A stretch of DNA of 64,000 bases from Maridesulfovibrio sp. (GCF_963676065.1 NZ_OY780933.1:1-64000), one strand, 5' to 3'. Positions 33,178 through 42,845 are shown, counted from the first letter of the stretch. Program-made: numbers and translations. The notes: a model not told the origin generated them from the sequence alone.

Positions 33178-34062
33178 ATGAATATGGAACACGATATTAC
33201 AAGAGCTAAATTTTTGATTGAATCGCTGCCGTACATCAAGGAATTCTACGGCGAAACCGTCGTCATCAAATACGGTGGCAACGCAATGATTGACGAGACC
33301 CTGAAAAAAGCATTCGCCCTGAACATAATTCTGCTGAAATACATCGGAATCAATCCGGTTGTCGTACACGGCGGAGGACCGCAGATTCAAAAAATGCTCA
33401 GCGCGCTGAACATCGACAGCCATTTCAAGAGTGGCTACCGGGTCACCGACGAAGCCACCATGGATGTAGTTGAAATGGTTCTCGTCGGTCAGGTAAATAA
33501 ACAGATCGTAAATCTCATAAACCTGAACGGTGGCCGGGCGGTAGGTCTTTCCGGTAAAGACGGAATGCTCATAAAAGCTGAACAGAAAGAACTCGTTATC
33601 GAATCCGAAACCAAAGCGCCGGAAATCATCGATCTCGGCAAAGTAGGCGAAGTTACCGAGGTCAACACCACCCTGATAGAATCCCTGCAGAGCGACGGAT
33701 TCATCCCTGTTATCGCTCCCGTTGGTGTGGATGAAGCAGGCTCAACCTATAATATAAATGCCGACTCTGTTGCCGGATCTGTGGCCGCGGCTATGAATGC
33801 CAAACGTCTTCATCTGCTGACCGACGTTCAGGGACTGCTTGATAAAGATAAAAATCTGATATCCTCCCTGACTTGCCGTGAAGCGGCTGAAGCTATCGAT
33901 TCCGGGGTGGCTCAGGGTGGCATGATTCCCAAGTTGAGCTGCTGCCTTGAAGCGGTACACAGCGGAGTGGAAAAAGCGCATATCATTGACGGACGGGTCG
34001 AGAACTGTGTGCTGCTGGAACTTTTCACCAAGAACGGTATCGGCACTGAAATTATCGGCTAA
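33178..34062 (+). CDS. argB: Acetylglutamate kinase
   Basis: 294 residues, with [22 protein letters not shown] and [12 protein letters not shown], the substrate and ATP loops of ArgB, and the C-terminal ARG-like helix region [18 protein letters not shown]. It phosphorylates N-acetylglutamate in arginine synthesis. The gene has its own leader with an AGGAG-type site and lies just before the molybdenum-cofactor genes. Confidence 0.96.
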   Translation: MNMEHDITRAKFLIESLPYIKEFYGETVVIKYGGNAMIDETLKKAFALNIILLKYIGINPVVVHGGGPQIQKMLSALNIDSHFKSGYRVTDEATMDVVEMVLVGQVNKQIVNLINLNGGRAVGLSGKDGMLIKAEQKELVIESETKAPEIIDLGKVGEVTEVNTTLIESLQSDGFIPVIAPVGVDEAGSTYNINADSVAGSVAAAMNAKRLHLLTDVQGLLDKDKNLISSLTCREAAEAIDSGVAQGGMIPKLSCCLEAVHSGVEKAHIIDGRVENCVLLELFTKNGIGTEIIG

Positions 34063-34076
34063 TCCGGAGGAATTAC

Positions 34077-34781
34077 ATGAAAGCGATCGCCATAGTCGGC
34101 AAGAAGAAAACCGGCAAGACTACAATGGGTCTTGCTCTGGTTAAGAAGCTCACAGAAAAGGGTTATAAAGTTGGGGTCCTTAAGCATTCCCACCACGGAT
34201 TTGACGGAGCTGAGGGAGCAGACACCGAGAAATATAAAGGAATTGCCTCCTGTGTGGCCGCCTACTCTCCCGCTGAATCATTTGTTTCATGGAAGCAGGA
34301 GCGCACGGTGCAGGATCTCGTTCCGCTTATGGATGCCGACATCATCGTTATGGAAGGCGGAAACAAAGTGGGCTGGCTGCCCCGTGTAATCATGGTTCGT
34401 GAGGATAATGACGACAAGGAATTTTATCCCGAACTGGCCTTGAAACAGCTCCCGGCCTGCACACCGGAAACCCCGCCCTCCGAAGAGCTGCTGGAAGAAC
34501 TGGCCGATCTGGTTCTGGAAAAGGGATTTATCCTGCCCGGACTAAACTGCGGAGCCTGCGGACGTGACTTCTGTATGGATTTTGTTGCTGATATCATAGC
34601 CGGAAAAGCCCGCGTTTCAGGCTGTCAGGCCATGAAGACACAGATGTCGGTGACCTGCAATGGCGCCGAGCTCGGGTTCAACCCCTTTGTAGCCGACATG
34701 CTTTCCGCCGGGATTACCGCTATGCTTAAGCAGCTAAAAGGCTACGTGCCCGGTGACATTGAGATTAAGATTAAAAATTAA
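34077..34781 (+). CDS. mobB: MobB-like molybdopterin-guanine dinucleotide protein with C-terminal Cys motif
   Basis: 234 residues. The N-terminal P-loop VGKKKTGKTTM and the MobB-type GVLKHSHHGFD identify a MobB GTPase. The C-terminal third has a distinct cluster, LNCGACGRDFCMDF (C-x2-C-x4-C) and a later Cys in SGCQAMK, probably an iron-sulfur or zinc site not found in standard MobB. It is 14 bases after argB and precedes two MoeA-type genes, so it probably works in Mo/W-bis-MGD cofactor maturation, for example of formate dehydrogenases. Confidence 0.85.
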   Translation: MKAIAIVGKKKTGKTTMGLALVKKLTEKGYKVGVLKHSHHGFDGAEGADTEKYKGIASCVAAYSPAESFVSWKQERTVQDLVPLMDADIIVMEGGNKVGWLPRVIMVREDNDDKEFYPELALKQLPACTPETPPSEELLEELADLVLEKGFILPGLNCGACGRDFCMDFVADIIAGKARVSGCQAMKTQMSVTCNGAELGFNPFVADMLSAGITAMLKQLKGYVPGDIEIKIKN

Positions 34782-34883
34782 AATGCCCGGTCAGGGGCGC
34801 TCCCCGTCCTGAGCTCCACTATTTTATAGTAAATTTGCTGTTAACGCCGAACTTAAAACAATTAAAAGTTTTTGAAGAGTCCA

Positions 34884-34909
34884 GAGAAACTTTTTACAAA
34901 AAGTTTCTC
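34884..34909. repeat. Perfect 12-bp inverted repeat upstream of moeA
   Basis: GAGAAACTTTTT and AAAAAGTTTCTC are separated by AC. A second, GC-rich hairpin-like sequence (CGGCCCTCGGAGAGCCG) follows and reaches the ribosome-binding site of moeA. I have seen similar AAACTTTTT...AAAAAGTTTC units described or recurring in Desulfovibrio genomes, which is memory and unchecked. It could be a dispersed repeat or an attenuator. Confidence 0.5.
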
Positions 34910-34942
34910 CGGCCCTCGGAGAGCCGCCGGAGGCATCCATTA

Positions 34943-36184
34943 ATGAGCCATGATTTTTTTAAAATTATCAGCAGGGTAGATTTTGAGGCCCTGCTGAACT
35001 CTTTTGAATCCGTTGGAACTAAACGGGTTTCCATTTCCGACGCGTTCGGTCTGGTGCTCGGTGAAGATATTATTTCACCGGAGGATCTTCCCCCGGCCAA
35101 CCGTTCCTGCATGGACGGATATGCGGTCAACGCCCGTGACGCTTTCGGCGCAACAGAGGGAAACCCCGCCTATCTGGAATGTTCCGCTACCCTTAAAGTG
35201 GACGAGAATCCTGAATTTGAACTTCAGCCCGGCGAATGCGCGGCCATTCCTACAGGCGGAACCCTGCCCGAGGGGGCTGACGCAGTAGTCATGGTTGAGC
35301 ATACGCAGGAGCTTGGTTCCGGAACCATCGAAATCCGCAAATCATCCGCTCCGGGTGAACATATCATGCTCAAAGGAGAAGATGTCACCAAAGGAGATAC
35401 CGTTTTTCAAGCAGGACACAAAGTCCGCTTTCAGGACGTAGGGCTGCTTGCTGCGCTTGGCATCAAGGATGTTACCATTTATCGCCAGCCACGGGTGGGC
35501 ATTATATCCACAGGGGATGAGCTGGTTGAGATAGACTCCCCGCAAAAGGTGGGAACTATCCGTGACGTAAATTCCCACACTCTGCGCTGTCTTGTAAATG
35601 AAGCGGGCGCAAAGGCCGTCAACTACGGTATTGTAGGCGATAAACTTGATAAACTTATGGCGACGCTTACGCAGGCCATAGCGGAAAATGATCTGGTTCT
35701 TCTTTCCGGAGGCAGCTCAGTGGGCATGCGCGACCTGACCGTTCAGGCAATTGAATCCATGGAGGATTCCGAAATCCTCGCCCACGGGGTGGCAATCAGC
35801 CCCGGCAAACCGACCATCCTCGGCCGGGTCGGGACCAAACCGGTAATGGGATTACCCGGACAGGTTACTTCGGTACAGGTTGTCATGCTGGCACTGGTGG
35901 TCCCCTTCATCCGACACCTCATGAGTGAAAAAGACGCTTTCTCAGGCACAGATCGCATGCAGGTGCAGGCTGAACTGGGCCGCAACACCGTATCCAAACC
36001 GGGACGCGAAGATTACGTACGCATGAAGCTGAGCCACCGCGAAGGACTTTTACCCCTCGCTGAACCTGTTTACGGAAAATCGGGCCTGCTTAAAACCATG
36101 ATTAAGGCCTACGGGTTGATGATCATCCCCGCCGACACAGAAGGCTTCTACGCCGGAGACACGGTAAGCATCTGGAAAATTTGA
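34943..36184 (+). CDS. moeA: Molybdopterin molybdenumtransferase MoeA
   Basis: 413 residues from the ATG at 34943 (GGAGG upstream; in-frame starts before it pass through the inverted repeat). Conserved MoeA features: PPANRSCMDGYAV, GVISTGDELVE-like IISTGDELVEID, LSGGSSVGMRD, HGVAISPGKP and GLPGQVTS. It inserts molybdate into adenylylated molybdopterin. A second MoeA-type gene follows 62 bases later. Confidence 0.93.
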   Translation: MSHDFFKIISRVDFEALLNSFESVGTKRVSISDAFGLVLGEDIISPEDLPPANRSCMDGYAVNARDAFGATEGNPAYLECSATLKVDENPEFELQPGECAAIPTGGTLPEGADAVVMVEHTQELGSGTIEIRKSSAPGEHIMLKGEDVTKGDTVFQAGHKVRFQDVGLLAALGIKDVTIYRQPRVGIISTGDELVEIDSPQKVGTIRDVNSHTLRCLVNEAGAKAVNYGIVGDKLDKLMATLTQAIAENDLVLLSGGSSVGMRDLTVQAIESMEDSEILAHGVAISPGKPTILGRVGTKPVMGLPGQVTSVQVVMLALVVPFIRHLMSEKDAFSGTDRMQVQAELGRNTVSKPGREDYVRMKLSHREGLLPLAEPVYGKSGLLKTMIKAYGLMIIPADTEGFYAGDTVSIWKI

Positions 36185-36245
36185 TCTCAGAAGCGAAGCA
36201 ACGAATAACCGCACAGGCAAAGCTGACAAAAGAAGGAAATAAGTT

Positions 36246-38177
36246 ATGAGTGACCGCAATATCTACCTCAAAACCATCCCCGTCCCCGAAGCCGTGAAAA
36301 CCGCCATGGCCGCCCTTGACCGCGAGACTCTGGTCAGGACAGAAACAATAGCGGTACACGAAGCGCTCGGCCGGGTAACAGCCGAAGCTGTCATTGCACG
36401 TTGCTCTTCCCCCACATATCACTCCGCTGCCATGGACGGATACGCGGTAAAAAGCGACACGACCTTTACAGCACGCGAAGGACAGCCTCTGCAGCTGAAA
36501 AAAGACAAAGACTGCATTGCGGTCAACACCGGGAATCCGTTGCCTGACGGGATGGACGCCATCATCATGATTGAACATGTGGTCGATGAGGGTGAAAACA
36601 TCGCAATCGAAGCCCCGGCCTTTCCGTGGCAGCATGTGCGCCGTATAGGTGAAGACATCGTAGCAACTGAAATGCTGCTGCCCCGAAAACACACAATTTC
36701 CGCTTTCGATATGGGAGCGTTACTTTCCGCCGGGATCTACGAAATCAAAGTCTACGAAAAAATCAGGATGACCTTCATCCCCACCGGCGATGAGGTCCTG
36801 CCCTTTGCAGACCGTCCCACCCCTAAACCGGGGGAAGTCATCGAATCCAACTCGCAGGTATTTAAATCTCTGGCAGCCGGACTGGATGTGGAATTTGCAT
36901 TCACTTCTCCGGTTAAAGACCGTGAAGAAAAACTCACCGCCGCGGTACAGGAAGCTCTTAAGGATTCACACATTGTGGTGGTCGGGGCTGGTTCTTCCGC
37001 GGGCAGCAAGGATTTCACGCGCATAGTTTTTGAAAAGCTGGGTAACCTGCTGGTCCACGGCATCGCGGTTATGCCCGGTAAACCCACCGTTCTGGGAACA
37101 GCGCAAGGAAAACTGCTGGTAGGGGCACCGGGCTACCCTGTAAGCGCTGTGGTCTGCTTCGAGGACGTGCTGACTCCTATTATTTCATGGCTGGCCGGTA
37201 AACATAAACCGCAACGTGAGACTGTTCAGGTTCGCCTCGCCAGACGCACACCCTCCAAGCCCGGTCAGGAAGAGATCGTTCGTTTGGCTGTTGGTGAGGT
37301 GGATAATGAATACATCGGCGTGCCTCTTTCACGGGGCGCGGGGATGATAACCACCCTGACCAAAGCGCAGGGCTTCACCCGTATTCCTGCGGATAGTGAA
37401 GGTGTGGAACTTGACTCCACCGTGGATGTGGAGCTTTTCTCCAGCCGCGCTGAGCTGGATAAAGTGCTTATGCACGTGGGAAGTCACGACAACACCATCG
37501 ACATGCTTGCCGATATGCTCATGGACGGCGATAATCCCCTGCGGCTGGTATCAACCCACGCCGGTTCCATGGGCGGTCTAACCGCGCTGAAGAATAATAT
37601 GGCCCTTTTTGCCGGAGCACATCTTTTTGATCCGGACACAGATGATTTCAACTTTCCTTTCATTGAAAAATATCTGCCCGGTCTGGAAGTAACGGTTATC
37701 AATCTGGCTATCCGCCATCAGGGCTTTATTGTTCCCAAAGGCAACCCCGGTAACATTGAAGGTATCCACTCACTCGGCGGAGGAAAAATTAATTTTATCA
37801 ACCGCCAGCGCGGTGCCGGAACCAGAATCCTTTTCGATTATCACATGAAAAAAGCGGGCCTCAAACCTGCGGACATCCTCGGCTACGACCGCGAAGAATT
37901 CACCCACATGGCCGTTGCCGCCAACGTGCTTACCGGAGCGGCCGACTGCGGACTTGGAATCTATGCCGCAGCCAAGGCGCTGGGTCTCGATTTCGTGCCG
38001 CTGGCCCACGAACGCTACGATCTGGTCATCCCGCAAAAACATATGGAAGACGGCAGGATAAAGACCTTGCTGAAACTCATCAAATCCGATCAGGTTAAAA
38101 AAGAGATCAGCAGACTGGGCGGATATGAAACGGATCTCAGCGGGCAGGAAATGAAGCCGGGAATGGGGCTGGGATAA
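36246..38177 (+). CDS. MoeA fused to a periplasmic-binding-like domain
   Basis: 643 residues. Residues ~1-395 are a full MoeA (HSAAMDGYAVKS, FIPTGDEVLPF, GAGSSAGSKDF, VMPGKPTVLG). Residues ~400-640 are a LysR/ModA-like ligand-binding domain seen in MoeA fusions: VGSHDNTIDMLADMLMD, HAGSMGGLTALK, and QRGAGTRILFDYHMKKAG. No signal peptide, so it acts in the cytoplasm. The extra domain may bind molybdate, tungstate or a cofactor intermediate and decide which metal is inserted. Confidence 0.9.
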   Translation: MSDRNIYLKTIPVPEAVKTAMAALDRETLVRTETIAVHEALGRVTAEAVIARCSSPTYHSAAMDGYAVKSDTTFTAREGQPLQLKKDKDCIAVNTGNPLPDGMDAIIMIEHVVDEGENIAIEAPAFPWQHVRRIGEDIVATEMLLPRKHTISAFDMGALLSAGIYEIKVYEKIRMTFIPTGDEVLPFADRPTPKPGEVIESNSQVFKSLAAGLDVEFAFTSPVKDREEKLTAAVQEALKDSHIVVVGAGSSAGSKDFTRIVFEKLGNLLVHGIAVMPGKPTVLGTAQGKLLVGAPGYPVSAVVCFEDVLTPIISWLAGKHKPQRETVQVRLARRTPSKPGQEEIVRLAVGEVDNEYIGVPLSRGAGMITTLTKAQGFTRIPADSEGVELDSTVDVELFSSRAELDKVLMHVGSHDNTIDMLADMLMDGDNPLRLVSTHAGSMGGLTALKNNMALFAGAHLFDPDTDDFNFPFIEKYLPGLEVTVINLAIRHQGFIVPKGNPGNIEGIHSLGGGKINFINRQRGAGTRILFDYHMKKAGLKPADILGYDREEFTHMAVAANVLTGAADCGLGIYAAAKALGLDFVPLAHERYDLVIPQKHMEDGRIKTLLKLIKSDQVKKEISRLGGYETDLSGQEMKPGMGLG

Positions 38178-38202
38178 AACACGACAAATTGCCGGAGGGG
38201 TT

Positions 38203-38688
38203 ATGAACAAGGATAAAGAACACATCATCAGGCAGAAATGTCATGAAAACGTGATCGGCTTTGCCCCGTTCCGCTACCGCTTCGGCAAGGGCAGTTTTAT
38301 CCGCGAAGGCCTGCTCAATATCGGTATATTTGAAGACAAAGAAGGCGGACATCTGGTGCTGACCTTCATTTTCGATTCCGACTCAATCATGACCGACAAT
38401 GATATCCTTGATCGCATGGGACGGCTCGACTTCAGCCCCATGACCCGCAAAGGGTTACTGACCGCATTACGCAATTCAGCAGAATTCGAACAGAACGAGA
38501 ATTTCGCCATGCACGAATTCAGCTTTTATTTTGACAAAATGCCTGCTGACATTCCCAAACTGATTAATCACTGTTTCATACCCTTCTTTCTTGAGCACCT
38601 TTATATGCGTATAGGAAAAGTTGAGTGGATGGATAGCGAAAAGATTAAGGGTTTGTTTTGCAAAATAAAAAATAACTTTAAATGGTAA
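38203..38688 (+). CDS. Hypothetical protein (161 residues)
   Basis: The start is MNKDKEHIIRQKCHENVIGF, with GGAGGGGTT upstream. Alternating strands and helices; no motif or TM segment. It follows the MoeA fusion by 25 bases and probably shares its transcript. I do not recognise it. Confidence 0.65.
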   Translation: MNKDKEHIIRQKCHENVIGFAPFRYRFGKGSFIREGLLNIGIFEDKEGGHLVLTFIFDSDSIMTDNDILDRMGRLDFSPMTRKGLLTALRNSAEFEQNENFAMHEFSFYFDKMPADIPKLINHCFIPFFLEHLYMRIGKVEWMDSEKIKGLFCKIKNNFKW

Positions 38689-38706
38689 ATTTTCAGGAGA
38701 AAGATA

Positions 38707-38901
38707 ATGCCCGTAATTAAAGTTGAAATGTTCGAGGGCAGAACCATCGAGCAGAAAAGAGAACTTGTAGAAGTGCTTTCCAAAGAAACCGCCCGCATAA
38801 CCGGATGCAGCGTTGGATCAATCTATGTTGTCATTGATGAAGTTAAAAAAGAAAACTGGGGTGCCGGAGGAGAGCTTTGTTCGGATAAGTTTCCGGATTA
38901 A
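38707..38901 (+). CDS. 4-oxalocrotonate tautomerase-family protein
   Basis: 64 residues beginning MPVIKVEMFEGRTIEQKREL. After Met removal Pro1 would be the catalytic base of the tautomerase fold; the helix KRELVEVLSKETARI and the strand SIYVVIDEV are typical. It lies 18 bases after the preceding gene. Substrate unknown. Confidence 0.88.
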   Translation: MPVIKVEMFEGRTIEQKRELVEVLSKETARITGCSVGSIYVVIDEVKKENWGAGGELCSDKFPD

Positions 38902-38920
38902 TTTTTTCCATAGCTACAAA

Positions 38921-38960
38921 AACAAACCCCCGGCAGAAAAATCCTGCCGGGGGTTTGTTT
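38921..38960. terminator. Strong bidirectional terminator
   Basis: AACAAACCCCCGGCAG and CTGCCGGGGGTTTGTT pair around AAAAATC, with A and T runs on both sides. It separates the plus-strand operon from the leftward cytochrome operon. Confidence 0.92.
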
Positions 38961-38987
38961 ATTTGTTATTTCCTAAAGCACACCCAA

Positions 38988-39635
38988 CTACTTCCCGTGA
39001 ATCTCCCATTCTTCAGCCTTGTAGTCCTCGGACACTTCTTCCCAGCCGGAAAACATCGCCGCGATATGAGCGGTGATGCTGTGACCGGTCGTGGTCATGT
39101 AGATATGCACTATGAGGAACGCCAGCAAAGCATACGCGCAGGCCACATGGACATTCGCCACTGCATTGAGACTCAGGAAATCGAGTCCGTAAGCGGGCCA
39201 ATCATTATAAGTCCAATAAAGCAACCCGGTTACCATCTGCAAGGGGAGCAGGATCGCTGACAGTCCCAGATATACCAGACGCTGCAAGGGATTGTGCTTA
39301 GCGTCCTTGCGCTTCTGCACAGGATGAGGTTCACCCTTGAAGATACCGGAAGCATAGTACTTCGCCACATCAAAAAGCTTCTTGGAAGTGGGAATGTACT
39401 GCTTCCATTCACCGGTGGTCAGCAGCCAGAAGATGATAAAAACGAACAGAATCAGCCAGCTTATGCCCAGCGTGTTATGCAGGTCCACGGCCTGTTCAAA
39501 ACCGAATAAGGTAAACACACCATGCACTTCCAGCCCGGTAACCATCAGCAGCATTATCAGAATGGCCTGAGTCCAGTGCCAGAAACGCTCGAACCTTGAA
39601 TAGAGATAGATCTTCTTCATGTTATGTCCGGTCAT
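38988..39635 (-). CDS. Membrane cytochrome b subunit of the octaheme operon
   Basis: 215 residues with four to five TM segments and paired membrane histidines of cytochrome b561/thiosulfate-reductase type (RFERFWHWTQ, VDLHNTLG, NVHVACAYALL, FLIVHIYMTT). It is the last gene of the operon, after the octaheme cytochrome. It would pass electrons between the menaquinone pool and the periplasmic cytochrome. Confidence 0.85.
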   Translation of the reverse strand: MTGHNMKKIYLYSRFERFWHWTQAILIMLLMVTGLEVHGVFTLFGFEQAVDLHNTLGISWLILFVFIIFWLLTTGEWKQYIPTSKKLFDVAKYYASGIFKGEPHPVQKRKDAKHNPLQRLVYLGLSAILLPLQMVTGLLYWTYNDWPAYGLDFLSLNAVANVHVACAYALLAFLIVHIYMTTTGHSITAHIAAMFSGWEEVSEDYKAEEWEIHGK

Positions 39636-39637
39636 GA

Positions 39638-41266
39638 CTAGTCCTCCTTACGTCCCTTGATGAACAAACGGCCAAGGGCATGCAGGATTACACCCACAGC
39701 CGAGGCAAGCACGATGAACCAGCCCCCTGCATCAACCACAGCCGATGCGTCACGTCCCGGCATATAAAAGCAGGTCAGCTTTGCAAGCCGGCCCTGCTTG
39801 CTGTGGCATTCCTCACAAGCTACTGCGTTTTCCTTGGGAGCCACCATATGAGTGGTAGGGTAAACGTATTCGGTTTCCACGAATCCCACTTCACCGCTGA
39901 AAGGTAATCCGGCGTACTTCATACCCGAGGTGACGGCCTTTTCCCAATTGTAGCCCTTCCAGTATGCACTCTTATCCTTACCGAACAGATGCGGGATGAC
40001 CATATTTTTGTTGACCTTGTCATAAGGGGTCATACCCCGGTGAACCTTAAAGGGCATGATGCGCGAATTCCTGTCCGCAATGGAACCGACAGGTCTTGAT
40101 ACCCGAACAGGCTTGGTGGGATCAATAACCGTCTTGGCGGTGATGGAATCGATGGTCCCGTTAAACCAGTAGTATTCAGGAACAACATTCTTTTCCCAGA
40201 GCATGTCGCCTTTCTTGGTCATATAAATAGGCTTGCCCCATTCACCCTTTTCTACATAGGGCTTGCCGTCCTTCTTCTTGCCGGCAGCAGACCAGTCCCA
40301 CCACATCTTGGTAGGCAGTTCGCGGGCAAAAGTCGGGATATGGCAACTCTGACAGGCCAGCTTATCGGTATGATCATTGAGCTTCATGCCTAGTTCAGTC
40401 TTATGCGGACGGTCACTGTGGCAGGATTCACACATAATCTTGGAACCGAGATCATCTTCCAGCAAAGACTTACGGCTGGTTGCCGCCGGTGTTGAATAGA
40501 TGCGACCGGCTATATCGTGATTAACTGTTGTATGACAACGGACACAGGTAAAATTCTGCCCATCCAGACCCATATGAACATCAAGTGTCTTGGCCGGCTT
40601 GAGCATGGATGAATCGAGATCGCCGTGCTTAACGCCGTCCCCGCCGCCACCGTAAAAATGACAAGTTCCGCAATTCCTGCGGGTAGGGCGACTTACGGAC
40701 TGGGCAACCTTATTCCATTCCGGAGCGGGATAGAACTTACCGTTGCCCTTGAACATCTTACCCGGCGGCGGTGCGGGATTACCGGCTCCGGCCGGAAACT
40801 TCTTATAGGTTCCGGTCTGTTCATGGCAGACAAGACAATCAATCTTTTCCTGTGACTTAAAATCAAAATCCTTGTTCTTCCATCCGTAACCGGCATGACA
40901 GGAAGTACAGCGAGGTTCGTTCGACTGGATGTTGATACAGAAATTGTTCATCACCAGTCCGCCCTTTCCAACCTCAAGCTCCTTTTCCGCCTTTGGATCA
41001 AGCCAGGTCCAGTGAATGGTCTTGTGGAACTGATGTCCAGCTTCGGTGTGACAGGTCAAGCAGGCTTTGGTCACTTCCGGGCCGCTTTTAAAAGGTTGCT
41101 TCAACGCATCGAACTTTGAATGATCCGCAGTGATCCACAACTCCTTACCCTTGGTAGCCTGACGAGCCATTTCCCGTCCCGGGGCGGTATCCCCGGCGGC
41201 AAATGCACTGGCGCCCAGAAAGACAACCGCCATCAGCAGCAGTACTGAGTTCCGAATTAATCTCAT
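39638..41266 (-). CDS. Octaheme c-type cytochrome, tetrathionate reductase family (Otr-like)
   Basis: 542 residues from the ATG at 41266, with GGAGGG seven bases upstream. A signal peptide (ending ASAFAAG) sends it to the periplasm. Eight CxxCH motifs are visible: CLTCH, CTSCH, CLVCH, CGTCH, CVRCH, CESCH, CQSCH, CEECH. A C-terminal hydrophobic segment (WFIVLASAVGVILHALG) may anchor it. The family includes octaheme tetrathionate reductase, which can also reduce nitrite and hydroxylamine. In a sulfate reducer, sulfur-oxyanion or nitrogen-oxide reduction or detoxification is plausible; the substrate is not shown. Confidence 0.92.
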   Translation of the reverse strand: MRLIRNSVLLLMAVVFLGASAFAAGDTAPGREMARQATKGKELWITADHSKFDALKQPFKSGPEVTKACLTCHTEAGHQFHKTIHWTWLDPKAEKELEVGKGGLVMNNFCINIQSNEPRCTSCHAGYGWKNKDFDFKSQEKIDCLVCHEQTGTYKKFPAGAGNPAPPPGKMFKGNGKFYPAPEWNKVAQSVSRPTRRNCGTCHFYGGGGDGVKHGDLDSSMLKPAKTLDVHMGLDGQNFTCVRCHTTVNHDIAGRIYSTPAATSRKSLLEDDLGSKIMCESCHSDRPHKTELGMKLNDHTDKLACQSCHIPTFARELPTKMWWDWSAAGKKKDGKPYVEKGEWGKPIYMTKKGDMLWEKNVVPEYYWFNGTIDSITAKTVIDPTKPVRVSRPVGSIADRNSRIMPFKVHRGMTPYDKVNKNMVIPHLFGKDKSAYWKGYNWEKAVTSGMKYAGLPFSGEVGFVETEYVYPTTHMVAPKENAVACEECHSKQGRLAKLTCFYMPGRDASAVVDAGGWFIVLASAVGVILHALGRLFIKGRKED

Positions 41267-41299
41267 TTCCACCCTCCAGAGTTATAATGACCGGGGCAG

Positions 41300-41788
41300 C
41301 TACCCCGGAGACGTTGCATCCTCTTCACCTAAGTCCGCGGTTAGTTCCTCAAGATACTTTTTACGGCCCCGGAAAAACGCGTACATCGCCGCAACACCGA
41401 GCAGAATCGCAAATCCCAGATGAGTCCAATCGATAAACATGACCGTCATCGGATCAAAAGTAACCGAGTGCAGATTCTTGACCACCCGCAAACCTCCGGT
41501 CCCGATGACCACTACGTAAAGAGCGGCGCGCAACATGCCGGAAGAAGTAAGTTTAAAACGATGGTTCCCGGATAGAAGGAAGAAAGTCAGTAGATACAGA
41601 GCCATAAAAATCAAAACGGCTCCGAAGATGTAATGAAGTTTGTTAGTCAGGTAAAAATCAGCAAGCCAGCTCAAGCCGGGAATATCCGCAATGTAATATC
41701 GCTTGAATATAGGCATTTGAGCGGCACCGGTAAGGGCCATTATGAAAATGTTTAACTTGAAAAGACGTGCAAACAGAGGACTAGTCAT
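41300..41788 (-). CDS. Four-helix membrane protein of the octaheme operon
   Basis: 162 residues with four hydrophobic segments and paired histidines (NKLHYIFGAVL, KNLHSVTFD, DWTHLGFAILL), consistent with a heme b-binding membrane subunit. It lies between the iron-sulfur protein and the octaheme gene; its ATG overlaps the end of the iron-sulfur gene by 8 bases. It likely works as a quinol-linked membrane anchor. Confidence 0.72.
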   Translation of the reverse strand: MTSPLFARLFKLNIFIMALTGAAQMPIFKRYYIADIPGLSWLADFYLTNKLHYIFGAVLIFMALYLLTFFLLSGNHRFKLTSSGMLRAALYVVVIGTGGLRVVKNLHSVTFDPMTVMFIDWTHLGFAILLGVAAMYAFFRGRKKYLEELTADLGEEDATSPG

Positions 41789-42767
41789 TTTCCTTCCTCC
41801 CTGCTGCGGACGAAAGGAAATTTCCGGCCTTGATTAATCCGGCTGCTATCCCGGCAAAAGGAGCGATGCCCACCGCGTAGGCCAGCTTCTCCTCATCAGC
41901 CATGGAATCTTCCACCGGAGCAAGTCCGGGCCTGCCGGGCCCCTTCTCCACCTCTTTGTTGAGCAGTTCAAAAGGAACCGGGGAAAGATAAATGGTATTG
42001 GTGCCGCCGTTCTCCTCCTCGCCATAGATGAACCAATTGTTCTTAGCCGCCAATTCGTGCGCCTTTGCTATTATTTCACTGCGGGGTCCGATAGTCTGCA
42101 CATCTTCCGGACAAACCTCGATGCAGGCAGGCAGTTCACCCTGATCGATGCGGTTGTAGCAGCGGTCACACTTGTACATTACGCCGTTCCCCGCAAAATT
42201 AGGCAGAATCCGCAAGTACAGTCCTACCCCGGTCTGACGTTGCGGTATATGCCACGGGCAGACAGAGCGACACTTAGCGCCCCCAAGACAGACCTCATCA
42301 TTGATACGTACTATGCCGTTCTTCTGCTTCCCAGCCGCTCCCCACGGGCATAAATTGGCGCAAGGGGCATTGCGACAATGCAGACAGCGGCGGGGAATAT
42401 TCACCTCGTGAACCTCACCCTTGTATTCAACCTCCGCACTCTGGATAAAAAGCCAGTTATAGGGCGTCAGCCGGTCATCCACATCAGTCCGGTCAGACCA
42501 GTCTTCAGCCTTGACCCGGGAAGTGGGGTACATTTCAGGATACGGCTTATGCGGCCGGGGAAACTTAGGTTCATTGACCTCCCGGCAGGCGGAAACACAC
42601 TCTCCGCAACCGATACACCTTGAAAGATTCAAAAGTGTACAAAGCTCCTCCTCACTGCTGCCGGAGGCCGCAGCTACTTTGCCGGCCGGCAGAAGCGCGG
42701 CACCACCTGCCGCTCCCAATCCCTTCAAAAAACTTCTTCGAGAAATTCCATTCTTCCTATCTGACAT
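41781..42767 (-). CDS. Tat-exported iron-sulfur ferredoxin-type subunit
   Basis: 328 residues. A twin-arginine signal SRRSFLKGLGAAGG is at the start. Four ferredoxin-type cluster segments follow: CIGCGECVSAC; CLHCRNAPCANLC; CLGGAKCRSVC; CDRCYNRIDQGELPACIEVC. The layout is that of the DmsB/PhsB/NrfC family. It is the first gene of the leftward operon and would transfer electrons in the periplasm to the octaheme cytochrome or from quinol. Confidence 0.88.
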   Translation of the reverse strand: MSDRKNGISRRSFLKGLGAAGGAALLPAGKVAAASGSSEEELCTLLNLSRCIGCGECVSACREVNEPKFPRPHKPYPEMYPTSRVKAEDWSDRTDVDDRLTPYNWLFIQSAEVEYKGEVHEVNIPRRCLHCRNAPCANLCPWGAAGKQKNGIVRINDEVCLGGAKCRSVCPWHIPQRQTGVGLYLRILPNFAGNGVMYKCDRCYNRIDQGELPACIEVCPEDVQTIGPRSEIIAKAHELAAKNNWFIYGEEENGGTNTIYLSPVPFELLNKEVEKGPGRPGLAPVEDSMADEEKLAYAVGIAPFAGIAAGLIKAGNFLSSAAGRKEND

Positions 42768-42829
42768 GTGTATTCCTTTATGAACTTTCGGTTTTTCAAA
42801 TTCAGCATGAAACTGGACAATTTTAAGAA

Positions 42830-42845
42830 AGCAGAATCCGTACCT
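42830..42845 (-). promoter_or_regulatory. Sigma54-type promoter of the octaheme operon
   Basis: On the minus strand AGGTACGGATTCTGCT has the invariant GG and GC separated by 10 bases (-24/-12) and a fair match to TGGCACG(N4)TTGCA. It is 60 bases before the first gene and about 100 bases from the activator sites at 42945-43001. A neighbouring gene encodes a sigma54 activator, which makes this promoter likely. Confidence 0.7.
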
